Shown here in pieces: positions 1 to 5,490 of a stretch of DNA of 6,659 bases; position 1 is the stretch's first letter; each line of letters begins with the position of its first letter. The position numbers and the translations under genes were made by a program. Below the pieces are notes generated by a model that saw only the letters and a list, made by a program, of their open reading frames with translations, ran no database searches and was not told the DNA's origin. This DNA comes from Planctomycetota bacterium (GTDB lineage: Bacteria; Planctomycetota; Phycisphaerae; SM23-33; FEN-1343): the NCBI GenBank assembly GCA_013203365.1, contig JABMQG010000436.1, positions 1 to 6,659 on the forward strand, given 5' to 3'.

Positions 1-438
1 ACCACCAACTCTAAGTTTTTTATGCACCAGGGCAATGAAAGCTGAGCGAATGAGTCGTCGCTTCAGGTGTCTAGTCTTAGGCCAAGGGTCCGGAAAGTAG
101 ATATGCACCCGGTGCAAGGAGTTATCTGACACGCAACAGTGTAAAAAGGCTGCGGCATCCGCTCGAAGTATACGCACATTCTGCAATCCCCATCGAAACA
201 TGCGATCGGCTGAATATTGGGAGTAATGCCTCGCCCATTCTAGCCCTAGGAAGTTCAGATCCGAGCGAGCTTTAGCTCGATATAGCAGGAAAGTGCCTTT
301 GCCACTACCGATTTCGATCTCCACCGGTCGAGGGTTGCTAAAAAGGGTAGCGAAATTGATTGGCTGTTGCCTAGCTACAAGGTCCTCGTTGAGCAAGATG
401 CTTTCTAACGGCTGTTGGTAAAAGGGTTTGACGGTCAT
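1..438 (-). CDS. trmB: tRNA (guanine-N7-)-methyltransferase TrmB, 3' end cut by window edge
   Basis: TrmB is a cytoplasmic enzyme that methylates N7 of a guanine in the tRNA variable loop (usually G46), using S-adenosylmethionine. The 146 visible codons begin MTVKPFYQQPLESI and are open to the window edge. The SAM-binding motif VEIEIGSGKG is at residues 39-48, the ribose-contacting Glu of FLGLEWA at 67, an acidic RADA at 92-95, and the family signature HIYFPDPWPK at 112-121 with the catalytic-type Asp117, followed by a basic stretch. Roughly the last third of the usual ~200-220 residue protein is missing because of the edge, not a mutation. The ATG at 438 puts the SAM motif near residue 40, normal for short TrmB proteins, but no strong ribosome-binding site precedes it. 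The frame stays open upstream to a possible GTG, so a short N-terminal extension cannot be excluded. The family call is firm; the start is less so. Confidence 0.93.
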   Translation of the reverse strand, partial: MTVKPFYQQPLESILLNEDLVARQQPINFATLFSNPRPVEIEIGSGKGTFLLYRAKARSDLNFLGLEWARHYSQYSADRMFRWGLQNVRILRADAAAFLHCCVSDNSLHRVHIYFPDPWPKTRHLKRRLIRSAFIALVHKKLRVGG

Positions 439-467
439 CTTGGACAACTTGGCACTGTTGCCTAGCT
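364..467. repeat. 13-nt exact direct repeat spanning the trmB start
   Basis: CTGTTGCCTAGCT occurs at 364-376, inside the 5' part of trmB, and again at 455-467, just upstream of the trmB start codon. The copies are 91 nt apart and so lie in different reading frames relative to trmB. Flanking bases do not match, so the repeat unit is only 13 nt. The repeat is plain in the sequence; its function, if any, is unknown. Confidence 0.75.
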
Positions 468-642
468 TATCATTTAAAGGCTCATTCTCGTAGCTGACCA
501 CTGGTGTACAACGGGAGTTAGTCTACTGTCAAGTGCAGCATGTCTGCTTCAGGAAGTATACCGAGCAATTTCACTGGGTAACCTAGTTCTGCTCAAGGTC
601 TTATGTCAGCTACACGGGGAAACATCTGGTTTGCATGAGACT

Positions 643-646
643 GGAG
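643..646 (+). promoter_or_regulatory. ribosome-binding site for the gene at 654
   Basis: GGAG lies 7 nt before the ATG at 654. This supports 654 as the start, although family resemblance only begins at the internal ATG at 711, which has no comparable upstream site. Confidence 0.55.
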
Positions 647-653
647 TGCTAAC

Positions 654-1145
654 ATGCGGACAAGAATAACAAAGACATTAGCATATTGCGGAATGGACCA
701 TTGCATGGCTATGAAAGTATTCCTGGCAGGCATCATTCAGGGCTCCAAGATTGAGGCTCAGATACATTCGCAGGACTGGCGCGGCCCAATCAAGCAGGCA
801 ATGTTGAAATATTTGCCCCAGGCCCAGGTCTACGATCACTATGATGAGCACCCTGACAGCATCACTTACCCCATGCCTCTTGTCATGGCGACACTAGCCG
901 AGGGCATCCGTCGTGCTAGGCAGTGCGATTTGCTGGTGGCCTATCTGCCCAGCGCGTCGATGGGCACGGCAATCGAGATGTACGAGGCCGCTTGCAATGG
1001 GGCTGTTGTGCTGACGATTAGCCCTCTTGAAGCCAACTGGGTAGTGCGTGCATACAGCGACCATATCTTCCCTGATCTGGACGCATTCAGAGCCTTTTTG
1101 GCCTCGGGTAAGATCAAAGAGGTTTTTACCAAAAAGACAAAGTAA
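654..1145 (+). CDS. Nucleoside 2-deoxyribosyltransferase-like small protein
   Basis: A 163-residue soluble protein with no signal peptide or membrane segment. From residue 20 it reads MKVFLAGIIQGS, a first beta strand and glycine turn as in the nucleoside 2-deoxyribosyltransferase-like fold. An acidic CDLLVAYLPSAS follows at 91-102, then SMGTAIE at 102-108. In true deoxyribosyltransferases the Glu in the equivalent S-x-G-T-x-x-E motif is the nucleophile that cleaves the N-glycosidic bond, so Glu108, with Asp92, is the likely active-site pair. A nucleotide or modified-nucleoside substrate is inferred; none is shown. The 19 residues before Met20 look unlike the family, but the ATG at 654 has a good GGAG site, so the longer form was kept; the alternative start is 711. 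rlmN begins 13 nt after the stop, so the two are probably co-transcribed. GC is about 52%, lower than in the genes to the right. The fold is fairly likely; the reaction is uncertain. Confidence 0.72.
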   Translation: MRTRITKTLAYCGMDHCMAMKVFLAGIIQGSKIEAQIHSQDWRGPIKQAMLKYLPQAQVYDHYDEHPDSITYPMPLVMATLAEGIRRARQCDLLVAYLPSASMGTAIEMYEAACNGAVVLTISPLEANWVVRAYSDHIFPDLDAFRAFLASGKIKEVFTKKTK

Positions 1146-1158
1146 AGTACCCCCCGAA

Positions 1159-2205
1159 ATGAAACATCTCTTGGAAATGAGGGCCGAGCAGTTAACTGCT
1201 GAACTTGAGTCGCTGGATGAGGCCGTGTACCGCGCTGCGCAGATTCTTGAATGGGTCTATCATAAGGGCGTGTGCGACGTCACTCAGATGACCAATCTAC
1301 CTGCCGATCTCTGTGGCCGGCTCGCAGGACAACTGTCGATTCTGACCGGCCGGGTCATTGCTCGCTGCGACGCGCTGGACGGCGTGATCAAGTTGCTGAT
1401 CGAATGGCCGGACGGTGAGCGGGTTGAAACCGTACTCATTCCCGACCGTGACCGCGCCACCGCCTGCGTGTCCACCCAGGTAGGCTGCGCAATGCAATGC
1501 ACGTTCTGTGCCTCCGGAATGGACGGCTTGACGCGAAACCTCACATGCGGCGAGATCGTTGAGCAGGTGCTGCACCTGCAGCTTGAAGGCCAACGGCACG
1601 TGACGAATGTAGTATTCATGGGTATGGGTGAGCCGCTGGCGAACTATGATGAAACAGTTGCAGCCGTCCGGGCGATGATTGATCCGAAGCGACTGGGTAT
1701 CTCGGCGAGGCGGGTGACGGTATCCACGGTCGGCCTGCCTAAGCAGATCCGGCGCCTGGCGGCCGAGGATTTGCCAATCACACTGGCCATCTCCCTGCAC
1801 GGCGCAACCGACGCGCTGCGGCAGCGCCTTGTTCCTAAGGCAGCCCGAAGCCCGCTAAAGGATATACTGGCTGCCGCACGGGTGTTCTATGGCAGCCGGA
1901 AGCGAGAAGTAACGCTGGAGTATGTGCTCCTGGCCGGCCTGAATGACACACCGCAATGTGCCGAAACGCTGGCTGAAGTGGCGCACAGCCTGCGCTGCAA
2001 TGTCAACCTGATCCCGTACAATCCGGTTACATCGCTGCCGGACCACAAACCTGACGCGACGGCCGTTGCCGACTTTGCCGCGTGGCTGCGGCATCGGCAG
2101 GTCAACGTGAACATTCGGCGCCCACGTGGCCTGGAGGCGGATGCAGCCTGCGGGCAGCTCAGGAAGCGAAACGCGCAACATCACTGGCGCCGGCTACTCC
2201 TGTAG
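1159..2205 (+). CDS. rlmN: Dual-specificity RNA methyltransferase RlmN (23S rRNA A2503 / tRNA A37, C2 position)
   Basis: RlmN is a radical-SAM enzyme that methylates C2 of A2503 in 23S rRNA and of A37 in some tRNAs through a methyl-cysteine intermediate. The 348-residue product has the typical N-terminal domain (residues 1 to ~85, including MTNLPADL) and then a radical-SAM barrel. The cluster cysteines are C110, C114 and C117 in VGCAMQCTFC, and a conserved cysteine, C103, lies seven residues before the first. GMGEPLANYD provides the SAM-contacting GEP segment. The C-terminal RPRGLEADAACGQL carries C331, the methyl-carrying cysteine. All mechanistic residues are present, so the enzyme should be active. 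The frame is open upstream to 1048, but that part overlaps the preceding gene and is unlike RlmN; the ATG at 1159 gives a typical MKHLLEMRAEQL opening. No clear ribosome-binding site precedes 1159 (a C6 run sits there), suggesting coupling to translation of the upstream gene. It converges with the next gene across 38 nt. Confidence 0.96.
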   Translation: MKHLLEMRAEQLTAELESLDEAVYRAAQILEWVYHKGVCDVTQMTNLPADLCGRLAGQLSILTGRVIARCDALDGVIKLLIEWPDGERVETVLIPDRDRATACVSTQVGCAMQCTFCASGMDGLTRNLTCGEIVEQVLHLQLEGQRHVTNVVFMGMGEPLANYDETVAAVRAMIDPKRLGISARRVTVSTVGLPKQIRRLAAEDLPITLAISLHGATDALRQRLVPKAARSPLKDILAAARVFYGSRKREVTLEYVLLAGLNDTPQCAETLAEVAHSLRCNVNLIPYNPVTSLPDHKPDATAVADFAAWLRHRQVNVNIRRPRGLEADAACGQLRKRNAQHHWRRLLL

Positions 2206-2243
2206 CTCCCGAAAGCACTTACCGAACCCGTCCTGGCAAACGG

Positions 2244-3065
2244 TTACTCAGCACGCTTGCCGGTAGCCTTCTCAATCAGTTTCTGCAAGTACTCATACGC
2301 TTCGGTGACGTACCTGGGCAGGTTGTCTGTGTCCTCAGGCTCGATCTCCAGTGCCAAGGCCCCATCGTAGTTGATCTCGTTCAACGTGCGGAAGATACCT
2401 TCGAGATCAATCTCACCGGCGCCGATGGCTACCGACTGGGTTCCCACATGGTCCTTCAGGTGAATGTTCCATATCTTGCGAGCGTACTTGCGGATGAGCG
2501 CCTTGGTGTCCACGCCGGCGGCATGGAAATGCCCGGTATCGACGGTTATCCCGAGCTTCGGATTATCGATCCGCTCGAAGATATAGTCATAGTCGGCCTC
2601 GTCCTGGTATTGCGAAAGGTAGTGGGGTTCCAGGGCAAGCTTCACTGGCATCTCTTCAATCAGCGGCAGCAGGGTTCTCAGGCCCGCGACCGACGCTTCC
2701 AGCCCTTTTTTGCCTTCCCTCCTCACGCCGCCGGTGAAGACGACTAGCGGGCAGTTGAGACGCTCGGCCAGGCAAAAACTGTGAATCAGGCTGTAGTGGA
2801 CGTAAATCTCGGCTGCCTTGACGGAATCTGTGGGAATTCCGCCCGCGTAAACTTCGGTCACCCCGACCAGACCTGCCTCAGTGGCGAGCCGGTTGATCTT
2901 CTCGGCGTCGACCCACTGCGGCACGCCGGCCGTCCAGAAAGGCGGACCGGCCACGCCCCAATACTTGAACCCCGCCGGGGGGGCATGCTCAATGGTCTCC
3001 AGCAGTTCGTCCTTGCCGGGGGCCCGCAGGGCACATGTGGTACATGAGAGTCTAAATATGCTCAT
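2244..3065 (-). CDS. Sugar phosphate isomerase/epimerase-type TIM-barrel protein (xylose isomerase-like)
   Basis: This 273-residue protein belongs to the AP-endonuclease-2 / xylose-isomerase-like TIM-barrel superfamily, whose bacterial members isomerise, epimerise or otherwise act on sugars, keto-sugars and inositols using a divalent metal. Candidate metal and catalytic residues fall in the expected order: E146 (LALEPHY), D176 and H179 (TVDTGHFH), H202 (NIHLKD) and E240 (ALEIE). Another glutamate, E71, lies in GVTEVYAGG. The length is normal for a single-domain member, and no signal peptide is obvious, so it is probably cytoplasmic. It is the second gene of an operon, starting 3 nt after the stop of the Gfo/Idh/MocA gene, with AAGGAG placed 6 nt before its ATG. 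That pairing, common in sugar-degrading PVC bacteria, suggests the two act on the same sugar, the dehydrogenase perhaps making a keto-sugar that this enzyme then rearranges. The substrate is unknown. Confidence 0.88.
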   Translation of the reverse strand: MSIFRLSCTTCALRAPGKDELLETIEHAPPAGFKYWGVAGPPFWTAGVPQWVDAEKINRLATEAGLVGVTEVYAGGIPTDSVKAAEIYVHYSLIHSFCLAERLNCPLVVFTGGVRREGKKGLEASVAGLRTLLPLIEEMPVKLALEPHYLSQYQDEADYDYIFERIDNPKLGITVDTGHFHAAGVDTKALIRKYARKIWNIHLKDHVGTQSVAIGAGEIDLEGIFRTLNEINYDGALALEIEPEDTDNLPRYVTEAYEYLQKLIEKATGKRAE

Positions 3066-3068
3066 TGC

Positions 3069-4139
3069 TTACTCCTTCAGCGGCAGGCAGTCGGGAAGCT
3101 CGCTGCTCATACGCTCGTTGATGTTGCGACATTGCGACACGTCCAACGGAAGATCCACTCGACGCTTCTCGATGGCGCTGATGCAGACGGCTTCCAGTAT
3201 CTCGTAGCCGTGGTAGCTTATCTCCACGTTGCAGGGGTGGACCTTTGTATCGTCGTCAAGCCATTCGGCGAAGTCAGCCAAGTAAAGCGGTTGGAGAACT
3301 TTACCGTGCTGCGTGCGCCAGTCGTCGTCCTGCTGGACGTACGGCTGCCCACGAGTGTCGGGCGTGAGCATTGCCCAGCGGCCATCGGTCTCCCCCCAGA
3401 CATATCCGTGCGTGCCGAACACCGCCAGGCGGTTGTCCACCCAGAACTTCTCCCGAGGTAGGTGACTGGGAGCGAGGTACCCGCACTCAATGTATATCCG
3501 CAGGCCGTCTTCCATCAACACCTCGGCCAGGAAGTAATCGCAGGAAGGATGACTGTCCGAGAGCTTTGTCTTGCCGTGAACGTGCCCGACTACCGACTTG
3601 GCTCGCCCGCCGCCCGCCGCCCAGAGCGCATAATCGATAAAGTGCGTTCCAAGCTGCGACAGCCACGCCTGTGTCGTGGCCCGAATGAACTGGATTTCGC
3701 CCAGTTTGCCCGAATCGACCACTTCCTTGACCTTCTGAAGCGAAGTCAGGTACTTCTGCTGATGGCTGACGATGGCCTTGATGTTATTCTTGCGGCACAG
3801 CTGTCTGATGTGATGGGCATCGGCCAGCGACGTGGCCATGGGCTTCTCGAACGCCAATCCCTTCACGCCGTACTTTACGGCCAACTCCACCATCTCCAGG
3901 CGGACATGAGGCTGTGTGACGAAGCAAAAGACGTCGGGCCTGGTGTCAGCCAGCATCTTATCGGCATCGTCGTAGAGCGCCGGGAATATCCCACGAGTTT
4001 CGACGGCCTCTTGCATCTTCGGCCGGTCGAGTTCGCAAAGCGCCACTAGATCGAAGCGATCCGGATGAGCCATCCATCCGTCAATGTGCTTTGTCCCGCG
4101 AGCTCCGCATCCTGCTTGTGCAACCCTGTACTTGGCCAT
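3069..4139 (-). CDS. Gfo/Idh/MocA family NAD(P)-dependent oxidoreductase
   Basis: Members of this family oxidise or reduce sugars, inositols and related polyols with NAD(P). The 356-residue product opens with a Rossmann fold: the glycine motif AGCGARG is at residues 9-15 and an acidic residue ends the second strand (CELD, 35-38). The conserved TQPHV lies at 75-79 and the hallmark EKP at 98-100, with Lys99 the expected catalytic lysine. The C-terminal alpha/beta domain holds GTHFIDYALW at 164-173, where His166 and Asp169 match the usual substrate-site pair. No Tat or Sec signal is seen at the N-terminus, so it is probably cytoplasmic, unlike exported glucose-fructose oxidoreductases. It is the promoter-proximal gene of a two-gene operon with the TIM-barrel protein. 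It is transcribed away from the hydroxyacid dehydrogenase across a 116-nt gap, and no strong ribosome-binding site precedes its ATG. The substrate cannot be deduced. Confidence 0.92.
   Translation of the reverse strand: MAKYRVAQAGCGARGTKHIDGWMAHPDRFDLVALCELDRPKMQEAVETRGIFPALYDDADKMLADTRPDVFCFVTQPHVRLEMVELAVKYGVKGLAFEKPMATSLADAHHIRQLCRKNNIKAIVSHQQKYLTSLQKVKEVVDSGKLGEIQFIRATTQAWLSQLGTHFIDYALWAAGGGRAKSVVGHVHGKTKLSDSHPSCDYFLAEVLMEDGLRIYIECGYLAPSHLPREKFWVDNRLAVFGTHGYVWGETDGRWAMLTPDTRGQPYVQQDDDWRTQHGKVLQPLYLADFAEWLDDDTKVHPCNVEISYHGYEILEAVCISAIEKRRVDLPLDVSQCRNINERMSSELPDCLPLKE
3072..3077 (-). promoter_or_regulatory. ribosome-binding site for the TIM-barrel gene, inside the end of the Gfo/Idh/MocA gene
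   Basis: On the minus strand AAGGAG is followed by TAAGCA and then ATG. The site is formed by the last two sense codons of the upstream gene, with its TAA stop inside the 6-nt spacer. This fixes the downstream start at 3065 and points to tightly coupled translation of the two enzymes. Confidence 0.85.
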
Positions 4140-4255
4140 TGTCTTGATCTCTAATCAACTCGGCTTTCTGTTTCAACACTTCTTTTTTTCCGGCACCCTG
4201 GTTATTTTGTTTGGTTTGGCCGATGTGCGCGACTGGGTGCTGAATGGGAGATATC
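4140..4255. promoter_or_regulatory. divergent intergenic region, presumed to hold both promoters
   Basis: This 116-nt gap separates the starts of the minus-strand Gfo/Idh/MocA operon and the plus-strand dehydrogenase, so it must hold the promoter of each unless transcription reads in from outside. It is AT-rich in its middle, with a T7 run at 4183-4189 and TTATTTTGTTTGG at 4202-4214. The best minus-strand candidate is TTGAAA (4171-4176) 17 nt from a poor TAGAGA (4148-4153). No convincing plus-strand promoter or operator palindrome was found. Confidence 0.35.
4246..4250 (+). promoter_or_regulatory. ribosome-binding site deciding the start at 4256
   Basis: GGGAG lies 5 nt before the ATG at 4256. 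The in-frame ATG at 4244 overlaps this site and has no site of its own, so 4256 is the better start. Confidence 0.7.
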
Positions 4256-5200
4256 ATGAGCGACAGGCCTGTAGTCGTTGTTTGTGAAGCGTTGGATCCG
4301 GGCGCGTTGGCGTATCTCACCGCCAACAGCGAGGTGCGGAAGATCGACAAATCGCAACTTGACGAGCACATAGGCCAGGCCGACGGACTTGTTGTACGGA
4401 CGTACACGCAAGTCACGGCCGACCTGCTCCGGCGGGCGCCCCGGCTGAAGGTTGTTGGCCGGGCCGGCGTGGCGCTGGACAATATAGACGTGCCGGCCTG
4501 TCGGACCGCTGGTGTTGAGGTTGTCCATACGCCCGAGGCAAATACGCTGGCGGTAGTGGATTACACCGTCACGATGATCGCCCTGCTGAACAGGCGGTTC
4601 TGGTTCATGGACAAGCCACTGTCGGCCGAGGAGTTTCACCAAGCCCGCAAACATACCTTCGGACGATTTCTCCGCGGCCTGACACTGGGCATCGTCGGTA
4701 TGGGCCGCATTGGCTCCAGAGTAGGCCGGGCCGCCGTCGGCCTTGGCATGAAGGTCTTGTACAATGACATCCAAGCCATCGAGTTGGACTACCCGGCCGA
4801 GGCGGTGGACAAGCCGACATTGTACGCCCACAGCGACATTGTGACGATCCACGTTCCCCTAACAGACCTGACTCGTGGTTTCATCAACGCCGAAATCCTG
4901 TCGCAATTCAAAACTGGAGCACAGTTTATAAATTGCGCCAGGGGCGGATGCGTGGACAGTCCGGCATTGGCTGCGGCCCTTCGGTCGGGCCGGCTCAGTG
5001 GGGCGGCGATCGACACACACAACCCCGAGCCTCCACCTGCGGATTACCCGTTGTACGGGCTGGAGAACGTCTTCTTGACTCCCCACGTCGCCGCCTGTGT
5101 GCCGCAAGCCAAGCTCGCCATGTGTGACGTGGTCTACGACGTGATCCGCGTAATCCGCGGAGAGAAGCCGAAATACCCAGCGGCCGAGGGAAGTTTTTGA
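4256..5200 (+). CDS. D-isomer-specific 2-hydroxyacid dehydrogenase, 3-phosphoglycerate dehydrogenase-like
   Basis: A 314-residue NAD-dependent dehydrogenase of the D-2-hydroxyacid family, which interconverts 2-hydroxyacids and 2-keto acids. The substrate domain contains VVGRAGVALDNID (67-79), very like the RAGVGVDNID of serine-pathway 3-phosphoglycerate dehydrogenase, and HTPEANTLAVVDYT (91-104). The nucleotide domain has GMGRIG at 148-153 and an acidic residue at the end of the next strand (YND, Asp171), which favours NAD over NADP. The catalytic triad is Arg229 (NCARGG), Glu258 (NPEPPP) and His277 (TPHVA). The protein ends soon after the catalytic core, so the ACT or intervening regulatory domains of long phosphoglycerate dehydrogenases are absent. 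It may be a short, serine-insensitive SerA-type enzyme or act on another hydroxyacid, for instance from the neighbouring sugar operon. GC is high, like its right-hand neighbours. The family is certain; the substrate is not. Confidence 0.92.
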   Translation: MSDRPVVVVCEALDPGALAYLTANSEVRKIDKSQLDEHIGQADGLVVRTYTQVTADLLRRAPRLKVVGRAGVALDNIDVPACRTAGVEVVHTPEANTLAVVDYTVTMIALLNRRFWFMDKPLSAEEFHQARKHTFGRFLRGLTLGIVGMGRIGSRVGRAAVGLGMKVLYNDIQAIELDYPAEAVDKPTLYAHSDIVTIHVPLTDLTRGFINAEILSQFKTGAQFINCARGGCVDSPALAAALRSGRLSGAAIDTHNPEPPPADYPLYGLENVFLTPHVAACVPQAKLAMCDVVYDVIRVIRGEKPKYPAAEGSF

Positions 5201-5328
5201 ATGGCCGCTTGCCGTTACAACCGATGGGGGCAAAGACGCAGGCTCTCTCGTCAGTGGCGAAGAATTTTTGAATCGGGGGGAATTTTGTGGTTCCCGTTTC
5301 GAATGTTCCTGGTGTCTATGTAAATGAG

Positions 5329-5356
5329 TTGACAGTTTTCTTACCCCCCCTATAAT
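5329..5356 (+). promoter_or_regulatory. consensus sigma-70-type promoter
   Basis: TTGACA (5329-5334) and TATAAT (5351-5356) both match the sigma-70 consensus at 6 of 6 positions and are 16 nt apart. The spacer ends in a run of seven C. Transcription should start near 5363-5364, giving a leader of about 127 nt before the HEAT-protein ATG. Such a perfect promoter suggests strong basal transcription, with control possibly left to the leader RNA. Confidence 0.85.
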
Positions 5357-5387
5357 CATCCCTAAGGCCAAAGCTTGTGCCGAGGCC

Positions 5388-5461
5388 GTTCCGCAGAAAC
5401 CTCGCTCCGGCAGTTTTGCGAGCCAGGGTTTCTGAGGTATAAGAGCTTGCTTAACCGGAAC
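5388..5461 (+). promoter_or_regulatory. structured 5' leader RNA, three-way junction, possible cis-regulatory element
   Basis: Hand folding gives three nested helices with almost no unpaired junction bases. P1 pairs GTTCC (5388-5392) with GGAAC (5457-5461). P2 pairs CAGAAACC (5394-5401) with GGTTTCTG (5427-5434) and continues as TCGC (5402-5405) with GCGA (5418-5421); it has a 5-nt bulge at 5422-5426 and a 12-nt loop. P3 pairs GGT plus TAAG (5436-5438, 5440-5443) with CTTA plus ACC (5450-5456), with A5439 bulged and the loop AGCTTG. Only G5393 and A5435 are left at the junction. The element lies wholly inside the predicted transcript, between promoter and start codon. It did not match any riboswitch class I could recall. 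The pairings are visible; the regulatory role is inferred and no covariation was checked. Confidence 0.5.
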
Positions 5462-5462
5462 T

Positions 5463-5486
5463 TGTGCTGACAAAGTGCACAGGAGG
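5463..5486 (+). promoter_or_regulatory. hairpin abutting a strong ribosome-binding site
   Basis: TGTGC (5463-5467) can pair with GCACA (5477-5481) around a 9-nt loop. AGGAGG at 5481-5486 follows directly, sharing one base with the stem, and lies 4 nt from the ATG at 5491. The ribosome-binding site is close to ideal and fixes the start. Whether the hairpin tunes access to it is speculation. Confidence 0.6.
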
Positions 5487-5490
5487 TCCC

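Noticed and set aside
504..532. TTGACA on the minus strand (527-532) as a promoter for trmB.
   Set aside because: The -35 match is exact, but every -10 candidate at 16-18 nt (TGTACA, GTACAC, TACACC) matches at three positions or fewer, so it may be chance.
439..653. Search of the gap between trmB and the next gene for a small RNA, tRNA or small ORF.
   Set aside because: Apart from the 13-nt repeat, the doubtful TTGACA and the GGAG site, no stable hairpin, tRNA-like fold or supported ORF was seen.
1048..1158. Upstream extension of the rlmN frame by 37 codons.
   Set aside because: It overlaps the preceding gene, does not resemble an RlmN N-terminus, and the start at 1159 gives a normal-length protein.
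2225..2246. Possible hairpin AACC-GT / AC-GGTT between the convergent genes, considered as a bidirectional terminator.
   Set aside because: The stem is only 6 bp with a bulge, overlaps a stop codon and has no T-run on either strand.
2082..2747. A 221-codon open frame on the plus strand across the end of rlmN and antisense to the TIM-barrel gene.
   Set aside because: It overlaps two confidently assigned genes, has no recognisable motifs and a low-complexity proline/arginine-rich start. It is a shadow of high-GC coding sequence.
3462..4049. A 195-codon plus-strand open frame antisense to the Gfo/Idh/MocA gene.
   Set aside because: The opposite strand has a complete, motif-rich family member; the antisense product resembles no family I know.
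4202..4852. A 216-codon minus-strand open frame antisense to the hydroxyacid dehydrogenase.
   Set aside because: It is a shadow frame; the plus-strand product has all its catalytic residues.
5209..5295. Weak hairpins TTGCC/GGCAA (5209-5233) and GGGAA/TTCCC (5278-5295), considered as a terminator after the dehydrogenase.
   Set aside because: Each stem is 5 bp and neither is followed by a T-tract. The rest of 5201-5328 shows no further structure or gene.
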